NCBI RefSeq assembly: GCF_026914265.1
Contig: NC_069127.1
Location: 66,103,080-66,167,079, forward strand
Reading direction: 5' to 3'
DNA length: 64,000 nucleotides
Source of the DNA: Mya arenaria
Taxonomy: Eukaryota; Mollusca; Bivalvia; Myida; Myidae
This document shows, piece after piece, positions 36,101-51,100 of the stretch. The translations under genes and the position numbers were made by a program. Every line of letters begins with the position of its first letter. Within the stretch, counting starts at the first letter, position 1. The notes beneath the pieces are model-generated. The model had not been told where the DNA came from. It saw only the letters and a program-made list of their open reading frames with translations, and did not search any database.

Positions 36101-39100
36101 ATATATCTTATATAACAACGGTGTCTAGAGTACAAATATCTCTTATATAACAATGGTGTCTAGAGTATAAATATCTCTAAAATAACAATGGTGTCTAGAG
36201 TACAAATATCTCTAATATAACAACGGTGTCTAGAGTACAAATCTCTCTTATATAACAAAGGTGTCTAGAGTACGAATTTCTCTAATATAACAATGGTGTC
36301 TAGAGTATAAATATCTCTAATATAACAACGGTGTCTAGAGTACAAATATCTCTTATATAACAACGGTGTCTAGTGTACATATATCTCTTATATAACAACG
36401 GTGTCTAGAGTACAAATATCTCTAATATAACAACGGTGTCTAGTGTATAAATATATCTGATATAACAAAGGTCTCTAGAGTACAAATATCTCTTATATAA
36501 CAATTGTGTCTAGAGTATAAATATCTCTAAAATAACAATGGTGTCTAGAGTACAAATATCTCTAATATAACAACGGTGTCTAGAGTACAAATATCTCTTA
36601 TATAACAACGGTGTCTAGAGTACAAATATCTCTTAAATAACAACGGTGTCTAGAGCACAAATATTTCTTATATAACAACGGTGTCTAGAGTACAAGTATC
36701 TCTAATATAACAACGGTGTCTAGAGCACAAATATCTCTTATATAACAACGGTGTCTAGAGTACAAATATCTCTAATATAACAACGGTGTCTAGAGTACAA
36801 ATATCTCTAATATAACAACGGTGTCTAGAGCACAAATATCTCTAATATAACAACGGTGTCTAGAGTACAAATATCTCTTATATAACAACGGTGTCTAGAG
36901 CACAAATATTTCTTATATAACAACGGTGTCTAGAGTACAAGTATCTCTAATATAACAACGGTGTCTAGAGCACAAATATCTCTTATATAACAACGGTGTC
37001 TAGAGTACAAATATCTCTAATATAACAACGGTGTCTAGAGCACAAATATCTCTTATATAACAACGGTGTCTAGAGTACACATATCTCTAATATAACAACG
37101 GTGTCTAGAGAACAAATATCTCTCATTTAACAACGGTGTCTAGAGTACAAAAATCTCTTATATAACAACGGTGTCTAGAGTACAAATATCTCTTATATAA
37201 CAACGGTGTCTAGAGTACAAATATCTCTTATATAACAACGGTGTCTAGAGTACAAATATCTCTTATATAACAACGGTGTCTAGAGTACAAATATCTCTTA
37301 TATAACAACGGTGTCTAGAGTACAAATATCTCTTATATAACAACGTTGTCTAGAGTACAAATATCTCTTATATAACAACGGTGTTTAGAGTACAAATATC
37401 TCTTATATAACAAAGGTCTCTAGAGTACAAATATCTCTAATATAACAACGGTGTCTAGAGTACAAATATCTCTTATATAACAACGGTGTCTGGTGTACAA
37501 ATATCTCTAATATAACAACGGTGTCTAGAGTACAAATCTCTCTAATATAACAACGGTGTCTAGAGTACATATCTCTAATATAACAACGGTATCTAGTGTA
37601 CATATCTCTAATATAACAAAGGTGTCTAGAGTACAAATATCTCTTATATAACAACGGTGTCTAGAGTACAAATATCTCTTATAAAACAACGGTGTCTAGA
37701 GTACAAATATCTCTTATATAACAACGGTGTCTAGAGTACAAATATCTCTTATATAACAACGGTGTCTAGAGTATAAATATCTCTAATATAACAACGGTGT
37801 CTAGAGTACAAATATCTCTTATATAACAACGGTGTCTAGAGTACAAATATCTCTAATATAACAACGGTATCTAGTGTACATATCTCTAATATAAGAATGG
37901 TCTTTAGAGTAGAAATATCTCTTATATAACAACGGTATCTAGTGTACAAATATCTCTAATATAACAACGGTGTCTAGTGTACAAATATCTCTAATATAAC
38001 AACGGTGTCTAGAGTACAAATATCTCTAATATAACAACGGTGTCTAGAGTACAAATATCTCTAATATAACAACGGTGTCTAGAGTACAAATATCTCTTAT
38101 ATAACAACGGTGTCTAGAGTACAAATATCTCTTATATAACAACGGTGTCTAGAGTATAAATATCTCTAATATAACAACGGTGTCTAGAGTACAAATATCT
38201 CTTATATAACAACGGTGTCTAGAGTACAAATATCTCTAATATAACAACGGTATCTAGTGTACATATCTCTAATATAAGAATGGTCTTTAGAGTACAAATA
38301 TCTCTTATATAACAACGGTGTCTAGTGTACAAATATCTCTAATATAACAACGGTGTCTAGTGTACAAATATCTCTAATATAACAACGGTGTCTAGAGTAC
38401 AAATATCTTTAATATAACAACGGTGTCTAGAGTACAAATATCTCTAATATAACAACGGTGTCTAGAGTACAAATATCTCTTATATAACAACGGTGTCTAG
38501 AGTACAAATATCTCTTATATAACAACGGTGTCTAGAGTACAAATATCTCTTATATAACAATGGTGTCTAGAGTACAAATATCTCTTATATAACAACGGCG
38601 TCTAGAGTACAAATATCACTTATATTACAAAGGTCTCTAGAGTACAAATATCTCTTATATAACAACGGTGTCTAGAGTACAAATATCTCTTATATAACAA
38701 CGGTGTCTAGAGTACAAATATCTCTCATATAACAACGGTGTCTAGAGTACAAATAGTCTCTTATATAACAACGGTGTCTAGTGTACAAATATCTCTAATA
38801 TAACAACGGTGTCTAGAGTACAAATATCTCTAATATAACAACGGTGTCATGAGTACAAATGTCTCTCATATAACAACGGTGTCTAGTGTACAAATATCTC
38901 TAATATAACAAAGGTGTCTAGAGTACAAATATCTCTTATATAACAACGGTGTCTAGAGTACAAATATCTCTAATATTACAACGGTGTCTAGTGTACAAAT
39001 ATCTCTTATATAACAACGGTGTCTAGAGTACAAATATCTCTAATATAACAAAGGTGTCTAGAGTACAAATATCTCTAATATACGACGGTGTCTATAGCAC

Positions 39101-42100
39101 AAATATCTCTTATATAACAATGGTGTCTAGAGCACAAATATCTCTAATATAACAACGATGTCTAGAGTACAAATATCTCTAATATACCAACGGTGTCTAG
39201 AGTACAAATATCTCTAATATAACAACGGTGTCTAGAGTACAAATATCTCTAATATAACAACGGTGTCTAGAGTACAAATATCTCTTATATAACAACCGTG
39301 TCTAGAGTACAAATATCTCTTATATAACAACGGTGTCTAGAGTACAAATATCTCTTATATAACAACGGTGTCTAGAGTAGAAATATCTCTTATATAACAA
39401 CGGTGTCTAGTGTACACATATATCTAATATAACAACGGTGTCTTGAGTACAAATAGTCTCTAATATTACAACGGTGTCTAGAGTACAAATATCTCTTATA
39501 TAACAAAGGTGTCTAGAGTACAAATATCTCTAATATAACAACGGTGTCTAGAGTACAAATATCTCTTATATAACAACGGTGTCTAGAGTACAAATATCTC
39601 TTATATAACAACGGTGTCTAGAGTACAAATATCTCTTATATAACAACGGTGTCTAGAGTACAAATATCTCTAATATAACAACGGTGTCTAGAGTACAAAT
39701 ATCTCTAATATAACAACGGTGTCTAGAGTACAAATATCTCTAATATAACAACGGTGTCTAGAGTACAAATATCTCTTATATAACAACGGTGTCTAGAGTA
39801 CAAATATCTCTTATATAAGAAAGGTGTCTAGAGTACAAATAGTGTCTAATATAACGACGGTGTCTTGAGTACAAATATCTCTTATATAACGACAGTATCT
39901 AGAGTACAAATATCTCTAAGATAACAAAGGTGTCTAGAGTATATATATCTCTAATATAACAATGGTGTCTAGAGTACAAATATCTCTTATATAACAACGG
40001 TGTCTAGAGTACAAATATCTCTTATATAACAAAGGTGTCTAGAGTACAAATATCTCTTATATAACAACGGTGTCTAGAGTACAAATATCTCTAATATAAC
40101 AACGGTATCTAGATTACAAATAGTATATTTTATAACAATGGTGTCTATAGTACAAAGAGTGTTTACTATTACACGGTGTTTAGAGTACAAATAGTCTCTG
40201 ATATAACAACGGTGTCTATAGTGCAAATAGTCTCTAATAAAACAACTTTGTCTATAGTACAAATAGTGTCTAATATAACAACGGTGTCTTTAGTAAAAAT
40301 AGTGTCTAATATAACAAGGGTGTCTAGAGTACAAATAGTCTCTGATTTAACAACGACGTCCATAGTACAACTAGTCTCTAGTATAACATCGATGTCTAGA
40401 GTACTCTAGTATTACAACAAATAGTCTCTAATATAACAGCGGTTTCTAGAGTACAAATAATCTCTAATTTAACAACGACGTCCATAGTACAACTAGTCTC
40501 TAGTATAACATCGATGTCTAGAGTACTCTAGTATTACAACAAATAGTCTCTAATATAACAACGGTTTCTAGAGTACAAATAGTCTCTAATTTAACAACAG
40601 CGTCCATAGTATAACTAGTCTCTAGTATAACATCGATATCTAGAGTACTCTAGTATTACAACAAATAGTCTCTTATATAACAACGGTTTCTAGAGTACAG
40701 ATAGTCTCTTATTTAACAACAGTGTCTAAAGTACAACAAGTCTCTAGTTTAACAACGGTGTCTATAGTACAAATAGTCTTTAATATAACAACGGTGTCTA
40801 GAGTACAAATATTTCTAATATTACAACGGTGTCTTTAGAACAAATAGTCTCTAATATAGCAACGGTGTCTAGAGTACAAATAGTCTCTAATATAACAACT
40901 GTGTCTAGAGTACAAATAGTCTCTAATATTACAACGGTGTCGTTAGAACAAATAGTCTCTAATATAACAACGGTGTCTAGAGCACAAATATCTCTAATAT
41001 AACAACTGTGTCTAGTGTACAAATATCTCTTATATAACAACGGTGTCTAGAGTACAAATAGTCTCTAATATAACAAAGGTGTCTAGAGTACAAATATCTC
41101 TAATATAACAAAGGTGTCTAGAGTACAAATATCTCTTGTATAACAACGGTGTCTAGAGTACAAATAGTCTCTAATATAACAACGGTGTCTTGAGTACAAA
41201 TAGTCTCTAATATTACAACGGTGTCTAGAGTACAAATATCTCTTATATAACAAAGGTGTCTAGAGTACAAATATCTCTAATATAACAACGGTGTCTAGAG
41301 TACAAATATCTCTTATATAACAACGGTGTCTAGAGTAGAAATATCTCTAATATAACAACTGTGTCTAGAGTACAAATATCTCTAATATAACAACGGTGTC
41401 TAGAGTACAAATATCTCTAATATACCAACGGTGTCTAGAGTACAAATATCTCTAATATAACAACGGTGTCTAGAGTACAAATATCTCTAATATAACAACG
41501 GTGTCTAGAGTACAAATATCTCTTATATAACAACGGTGTCTAGTGTACATATATCTCTTATATCACAAAGGTGTCTAGAGTACAAATATCTCTTATATAA
41601 CAAAGGTGTCTAGAGTACAAATATCTCTTATATAACAACGGTGTCTCTAGAGTACACATATCTCTAATATAACAACGGTGTCTAGAGTACAAATATCTCT
41701 AATATAACAACGGTGTCTAGAGTACAAATATCTCTTATATAACAACGGTGTCTAGTGTACATATATCTCTTATATCACAAAGGTGTCTAGAGTACAAATA
41801 TCTCTTATATAACAAAGGTGTCTAGAGTACAAATATCTCTTATATAACAACGGTGTCTCTAGAGTACACATATCTCTAATATAACAACGGTGTCTAGAGT
41901 ACAAATATCTCTTATATAACAACGGTGTCTAGAGTACAAATATCTCTAATATAACAACGGTGTCTAGAGTAAAAATATCTCTAATATAACAACGGTGTCT
42001 AGAGTACAAATATCTCTAATATAACAACGGTGTCTAGAGTACAAATATCTCTAATATAACAAAGGTGTCTAGAGTACAAATATCTCTTATATAACAACGG

Positions 42101-45100
42101 TGTCTAGAGTACAAATATCTCTTATATAAGAAAGGTGTCTAGAGTACAAATAGTGTCTAATATAACGACGTTGTCTTGAGTACAAATATCTCTTATATAA
42201 CGACAGTATCTAGAGTACAAATATCTCTAAGATAACAAAGATGTCTAGAGTATAAATATCTCTAATATAACAATGGTGTCTAGAGTACAAATATCTCTTA
42301 TATAACAAAGGTGTCTAGAGTACAAATATCTCTTATATAACAACGGTGTCTAAAGTACAAATATCTCTAATATAACAACGGTATCTAGATTACAAATAGT
42401 ATATTTTATAACAATGGTGTCTATAGTACAAAGAGTGTTTACTATTACACGGTGTTTAGAGTACAAATAGTCTCTGATATAACAACGGTGTCTATAGTGC
42501 AAATAGTCTCTAATATAACAACTTTGTCTATAGTACAAATAGTGTCTAATATAACAACGGTGTCTTTAGTAAAAATAGTGTCTAATATAACAAGGGTGTC
42601 TAGAGTACAAATAGTCTCTGATTTAACAACGACGTCCATAGTACAACTAGTCTCTAGTATAACATCGATGTCTAGAGTACTCTAGTATTACAACAAATAG
42701 TCTCTAATATAACAGCGGTTTCTAGAGTACAAATAATCTCTAATTTAACAACGACGTCCATAGTACAACTAGTCTCTAGTATAACATCGATGTCTAGAGT
42801 ACTCTAGTATTACAACAAATAGTCTCTAATATAACAACGGTTTCTAGAGTACAAATAGTCTCTAATTTAACAACGGCGTCCATAGTATAACCAGTCTCTA
42901 GTATAACATCGATGTCTAGAGTACTCTAGTATTACAACAAATAGTCTCTTATATAACAACGGTTTCTAGAGTACAGATAGTCTCTTATTTAACAACAGTG
43001 TCTAAAGTACAACAAGTCTCTAGTTTAACAACGGTGTCTATAGTACAAATAGTCTTTAATTGAACAACGGCGTCAAAAGTACAAATAGTCTCTAATATAA
43101 CAACGGTGTCTAGAGTACAAATAGTCTCTAATATAACAACTGTGTCTAGAGTACAAATAGTCTCTTATATTACAACGGTGTCTTTAGAACTAATAGTCTC
43201 TAATATAACAACGGTGTCTAGAGTACAAATAGTCTCTAATATAACAACTGTGTCTAGAGTACAAATAGTCTCTAATATTACAACGGTGTCGTTAGAACAA
43301 ATAGTCTCTAATATAACAACGGTGTCTAGAGTACAAATATCTCTAATATAACAAAGGTGTCTAGAGTACAAATATCTCTTATATAACAACGGTGTCTAGA
43401 GTACAAATAGTCTCTAATATAACAACGGTGTCTTGAGTACAAATAGTCTCTAATATTACAACGGTGTCTAGAGTACAAATATCTCTTATATAACAAAGGT
43501 GTCTAGAGTACAAATATCTCTAATAAAACAATGGTGTCTAGAGTACAAATATCTCTTATATAACAACGGTGTCTAGAGTAGAAATATCTCTAATATAACA
43601 ACTGTGTCTAGAGTACAAATATCTCTAATATAACAACGGTGTCTAGAGTACAAATATCTCTAATATAACAACGGTGTCTAGAGTACAAATATCTCTAATA
43701 TAACAACGGTGTCTAGAGTACAAATATCTCTAATATAACAACGGTGTCTAGAGTGCAAATAGTCTCTTATATAACAACGGTGTCTAGTGTACATATATCT
43801 CTTATATAACAAAGGTGTCTAGAGTACAAATATCTCTTATATAACAAAGGTGTCTAGAGTACAAATATCTCTTATATAACAACGGTGTCTCTAGAGTACA
43901 CATATCTCTAATATAACAACGGTGTCTAGAGTACAAATATCTCTTATATAACAACTGTGTCTAGAGTACAAATATCTCTAATATAACAACGGTGTCTAGA
44001 GTACAAATATCTCTAATATAAAAACGGTGTCTAGAGTACAAATATCTCTAATATAACAAAGGTGTCTAGAGTACAAATATCTCTAATATAACAACGGTGT
44101 CTAGAGTATAAATATCTCTTATATAACAACGGTGTCTAGAGTACAAATATCTCTTATATAAGAAAGGTGTCTTGAGTACAAATAGTGTCTAATATAACGA
44201 CGGTGTCTTGAGTACAAATATATCTTATATAACGACAGTATCTAGAGTACAAATATCTCTAAGATAACAAAGGTTTCTAGAGTATAAATATCTCTAATAT
44301 AACAATGGTGTCTAGAGTACAAATATCTCTTATATAACAACGGTGTCTAGAGTACAAATATCTCTTATATGACAATGGTGTCTAGAGTACAAATATCTCT
44401 AATATACCAACGGTGTCTAGAGTACAAATATCTCTAATATAACAACGGTATCTAGATTACAAATAGTATATTTTATAACAATGGTGTCTATAGTACAAAG
44501 AGTGTTTACTATTACACGGTGTTTAGAGTACAAATAGTCTCTGATATAACAACGGTGTCTATAGTGCAAATAGTCTCTAATATAACAACTTTGTCTATAT
44601 TACAAATAGTGTCTAATATAACAACGGTGTCTTTAGTAAAAATAGTGTCTAATATAACAAGGGTGTCTAGAGTACAAATAGTCTCTGATTTAACAACGAC
44701 GTCCATAGTACAACTAGTCTCTAGTATAACATCGATGTCTAGAGTACTCTAGTATTACAACAAATAGTCTCTAATATAACAGCGGTTTCTAGAGTACAAA
44801 TAATCTCTAATTTAACAACGACGTCCATAGTACAACTAGTCTCTAGTATAACATCGATGTCTAGATTACTCTAGTATTACAACAAATAGTCTCTAATATA
44901 ACAACGGTTTCTAGAGTACAAATAGTCTCTAATTTAACAACGGCGTCCATAGTATAACTAGTCTCTAGTATAACATCGATGTCTAGAGTACTCTAGTATT
45001 ACAACAAATAGTCTCTTATATAACAACGGTTTCTAGAGTACAGATAGTCTCTTATTTAACAACAGTGTCTAAAGTACAACAAGTCTCTAGTTTAACAACG

Positions 45101-48100
45101 GTGTCTATAGTACAAAAAGTCTTTAATTGAACAACGGCGTCAAAAGTACAAATAGTCTCTAATATAACAACGGTGTCTAGAGTACAAATAGTCTCTAATA
45201 TAACAACTGTGTCTAGAGTACAAATAGTCTCTTATATTACAACGGTGTCTTTAGAACAAATAGTCTCTAATATAACAAAGGTGTCTAGAGTACAAATATC
45301 TCTAATATAACAAAGGTGTCTAGAGTACAAATATCTCTTATATAACAACGGTGTCTAGAGTACAAATAGTCTCTAATATAACAAAGGTGTCTAGAGTACA
45401 AATATCACTTATATAACAACGGTGTCTAGAGTACAAATATCTCTAATATAACAACGGTGTCTAGAGTACAAATATCTCTAATATAACAATGGTGTCTAGA
45501 GTACAAATAGTGTCTAATATAACGACGGTGTCTTGAGTACAAATAGTCTCTTCTATAACAACGGTGTCTAGAGTACAAATAGTCTCTAATATAACAACGG
45601 TGTCATGAGTACAAATGTCTCTCATATAACAACGGTGTCTAGTGTACAAATATCTCTAATATAACAAAGGTGTCTAGAGTACAAATATCTCTTATATAAT
45701 AACGGTGTCTAGAGTACAAATATCTCTAATATTACAACGGTGTCTAGTGTACAAATATCTCTTATATAACAACGGTGTCTAGAGTACAAATATCTCTAAT
45801 AAAACAAAGGTGTCTAGAGTACAAATATCTCTAATATACGACGGTGTCTATAGCACAAATATCTCTTATATAACAATGGTGTCTAGAGCACAAATATCTC
45901 TAATATAACAACGATGTCTAGAGTACAAATATCTCTAATATACCAACGGTGTCTAGAGTACAAATATCTCTAATATAACAACGGTGTCTAGAGTACAAAT
46001 ATCTCTAATATAACAACGGTGTCTAGAGTACAAATATCTCTTATATAACAACCGTGTCTAGAGTACAAATATCTCTTATATAACAACGGTGTCTAGAGTA
46101 CAAATATCTCTTATATAACAACGGTGTCTAGAGTAGAAATATCTCTTATATAACAACGGTGTCTAGTGTACACATATATCTAATATAACAACGGTGTCTT
46201 GAGTACAAATAGTCTCTAATATTACAACGGTGTCTAGAGTACAAATATCTCTTATATAACAAAGGTGTCTAGAGTACAAATATCTCTAATATAACAACGG
46301 TGTCTAGAGTACAAATATCTCTTATATAACAACGGTGTCTAGAGTACAAATATCTCTTATATAACAACGGTGTCTAGAGTACAAATATCTCTTATATAAC
46401 AACGGTGTCTAGAGTACAAATATCTCTAATATAACAACTGTGTCTAGAGTACAAATATCTCTAATATAACAAAGGTGTCTAGAGTACAAATATCTCTAAT
46501 ATAACAACGGTGTCTAGAGTATAAATATCTCTTATATAACAACGGTGTCTAGAGTACAAATATCTCTTATATAAGAAAGGTGTCTAGAGTACAAATAGTG
46601 TCTAATATAACGACGGTGTCTTGAGTACAAATATCTCTTATATAACGACAGTATTTAGAGTACAAATATCTCTAAGATAACAAAGGTGTCTAGAGTATAT
46701 ATATCTCTAATATAACAATGGTGTCTAGAGTACAAATATCTCTTATATAACAACGGTGTCTAGAGTACAAATATCTCTTATATAACAAAGGTGTCTAGAG
46801 TACAAATATCTCTTATATAACAACGGTGTCTAGAGTACAAATATCTCTAATATAACAACGGTATCTAGATTACAAATAGTATATTTTATAACAATGGTGT
46901 CTATAGTACAAAGAGTGTTTACTATTACACGGTGTTTAGAGTACAAATAGTCTCTGATATAACAACGGTGTCTATAGTGCAAATAGTCTCTAATAAAACA
47001 ACTTTGTCTATAGTACAAATAGTGTCTAATATAACAACGGTGTCTTTAGTAAAAATAGTGTCTAATATAACAAGGGTGTCTAGAGTACAAATAGTCTCTG
47101 ATTTAACAACGACGTCCATAGTACAACTAGTCTCTAGTATAACATCGATGTCTAGAGTACTCTAGTATTACAACAAATAGTCTCTAATATAACAGCGGTT
47201 TCTAGAGTACAAATAATCTCTAATTTAACAACGACGTCCATAGTACAACTAGTCTCTAGTATAACATCGATGTCTAGAGTACTCTAGTATTACAACAAAT
47301 AGTCTCTAATATAACAACGGTTTCTAGAGTACAAATAGTCTCTAATTTAACAACAGCGTCCATAGTATAACTAGTCTCTAGTATAACATCGATATCTAGA
47401 GTACTCTAGTATTACAACAAATAGTCTCTTATATAACAACGGTTTCTAGAGTACAGATAGTCTCTTATTTAACAACAGTGTCTAAAGTACAACAAGTCTC
47501 TAGTTTAACAACGGTGTCTATAGTACAAATAGTCTTTAATATAACAACGGTGTCTAGAGTACAAATATTTCTAATATTACAACGGTGTCTTTAGAACAAA
47601 TAGTCTCTAATATAGCAACGGTGTCTAGAGTACAAATAGTCTCTAATATAACAACTGTGTCTAGAGTACAAATAGTCTCTAATATTACAACGGTGTCGTT
47701 AGAACAAATAGTCTCTAATATAACAACGGTGTCTAGAGCACAAATATCTCTAATATAACAACTGTGTCTAGTGTACAAATATCTCTTATATAACAACGGT
47801 GTCTAGAGTACAAATAGTCTCTAATATAACAAAGGTGTCTAGAGTACAAATATCTCTAATATAACAAAGGTGTCTAGAGTACAAATATCTCTTGTATAAC
47901 AACGGTGTCTAGAGTACAAATAGTCTCTAATATAACAACGGTGTCTTGAGTACAAATAGTCTCTAATATTACAACGGTGTCTAGAGTACAAATATCTCTT
48001 ATATAACAAAGGTGTCTAGAGTACAAATATCTCTAATATAACAACGGTGTCTAGAGTACAAATATCTCTTATATAACAACGGTGTCTAGAGTAGAAATAT

Positions 48101-51100
48101 CTCTAATATAACAACTGTGTCTAGAGTACAAATATCTCTAAGATAACAACGGTGTCTAGAGTACAAATATCTCTAATATACCAACGGTGTCTAGAGTACA
48201 AATATCTCTAATATAGCAACGGTGTCTAGAGTACAAATATCTCTAATATAACAACGGTGTCTAGAGTACAAATATCTCTTATATAACAACGGTGTCTAGT
48301 GTACATATATCTCTTATATCACAAAGGTGTCTAGAGTACAAATATCTCTTATATAACAAAGGTGTCTAGAGTACAAATATCTCTTATATAACAACGGTGT
48401 CTCTAGAGTACACATATCTCTAATATAACAACGGTGTCTAGAGTACAAATATCTCTAATATAACAACGGTGTCTAGAGTACAAATATCTCTTATATAACA
48501 ACGGTGTCTAGTGTACATATATCTCTTATATCACAAAGGTGTCTAGAGTACAAATATCTCTTATATAACAAAGGTGTCTAGAGTACAAATATCTCTTATA
48601 TAACAACGGTGTCTCTAGAGTACACATATCTCTAATATAACAACGGTGTCTAGAGTACAAATATCTCTTATATAACAACGGTGTCTAGAGTACAAATATC
48701 TCTAATATAACAACGGTGTCTAGAGTAAAAATATCTCTAATATAACAACGGTGTCTAGAGTACAAATATCTCTAATATAACAACGGTGTCTAGAGTACAA
48801 ATATCTCTAATATAACAAAGGTGTCTAGAGTACAAATATCTCTTATATAACAACGGTGTCTAGAGTACAAATATCTCTTATATAAGAAAGGTGTCTAGAG
48901 TACAAATAGTGTCTAATATAACGACGTTGTCTTGAGTACAAATATCTCTTATATAACGACAGTATCTAGAGTACAAATATCTCTAAGATAACAAAGATGT
49001 CTAGAGTATAAATATCTCTAATATAACAATGGTGTCTAGAGTACAAATATCTCTTATATAACAAAGGTGTCTAGAGTACAAATATCTCTTATATAACAAC
49101 GGTGTCTAAAGTACAAATATCTCTAATATAACAACGGTATCTAGATTACAAATAGTATATTTTATAACAATGGTGTCTATAGTACAAAGAGTGTTTACTA
49201 TTACACGGTGTTTAGAGTACAAATAGTCTCTGATATAACAACGGTGTCTATAGTGCAAATAGTCTCTAATATAACAACTTTGTCTATAGTACAAATAGTG
49301 TCTAATATAACAACGGTGTCTTTAGTAAAAATAGTGTCTAATATAACAAGGGTGTCTAGAGTACAAATAGTCTCTGATTTAACAACGACGTCCATAGTAC
49401 AACTAGTCTCTAGTATAACATCGATGTCTAGAGTACTCTAGTATTACAACAAATAGTCTCTAATATAACAGCGGTTTCTAGAGTACAAATAATCTCTAAT
49501 TTAACAACGACGTCCATAGTACAACTAGTCTCTAGTATAACATCGATGTCTAGAGTACTCTAGTATTACAACAAATAGTCTCTAATATAACAACGGTTTC
49601 TAGAGTACAAATAGTCTCTAATTTAACAACGGCGTCCATAGTATAACCAGTCTCTAGTATAACATCGATGTCTAGAGTACTCTAGTATTACAACAAATAG
49701 TCTCTTATATAACAACGGTTTCTAGAGTACAGATAGTCTCTTATTTAACAACAGTGTCTAAAGTACAACAAGTCTCTAGTTTAACAACGGTGTCTATAGT
49801 ACAAATAGTCTTTAATTGAACAACGGCGTCAAAAGTACAAATAGTCTCTAATATAACAACGGTGTCTAGAGTACAAATAGTCTCTAATATAACAACTGTG
49901 TCTAGAGTACAAATAGTCTCTTATATTACAACGGTGTCTTTAGAACTAATAGTCTCTAATATAACAACGGTGTCTAGAGTACAAATAGTCTCTAATATAA
50001 CAACTGTGTCTAGAGTACAAATAGTCTCTAATATTACAACGGTGTCGTTAGAACAAATAGTCTCTAATATAACAACGGTGTCTAGAGTACAAATATCTCT
50101 AATATAACAAAGGTGTCTAGAGTACAAATATCTCTTATATAACAACGGTGTCTAGAGTACAAATAGTCTCTAATATAACAACGGTGTCTTGAGTACAAAT
50201 AGTCTCTAATATTACAACGGTGTCTAGAGTACAAATATCTCTTATATAACAAAGGTGTCTAGAGTACAAATATCTCTAATAAAACAATGGTGTCTAGAGT
50301 ACAAATATCTCTTATATAACAACGGTGTCTAGAGTAGAAATATCTCTAATATAACAACTGTGTCTAGAGTACAAATATCTCTAATATAACAACGGTGTCT
50401 AGAGTACAAATATCTCTAATATACCAACGGTGTCTAGAGTACAAATATCTCTAATATAACAACGGTGTCTAGAGTACAAATATCTCTAATATAACAACGG
50501 TGTCTAGAGTGCAAATAGTCTCTTATATAACAACGGTGTCTAGTGTACATATATCTCTTATATAACAAAGGTGTCTAGAGTACAAATATCTCTTATATAA
50601 CAAAGGTGTCTAGAGTACAAATATCTCTTATATAACAACGGTGTCTCTAGAGTACACATATCTCTAATATAACAACGGTGTCTAGAGTACAAATATCTCT
50701 TATATAACAACTGTGTCTAGAGTACAAATATCTCTAATATAACAACGGTGTCTAGAGTACAAATATCTCTAATATAAAAACGGTGTCTAGAGTACAAATA
50801 TCTCTAATATAACAAAGGTGTCTAGAGTACAAATATCTCTAATATAACAACGGTGTCTAGAGTATAAATATCTCTTATATAACAACGGTGTCTAGAGTAC
50901 AAATATCTCTTATATAAGAAAGGTGTCTTGAGTACAAATAGTGTCTAATATAACGACGGTGTCTTGAGTACAAATATATCTTATATAACGACAGTATCTA
51001 GAGTACAAATATCTCTAAGATAACAAAGGTTTCTAGAGTATAAATATCTCTAATATAACAATGGTGTCTAGAGTACAAATATCTCTTATATAACAACGGT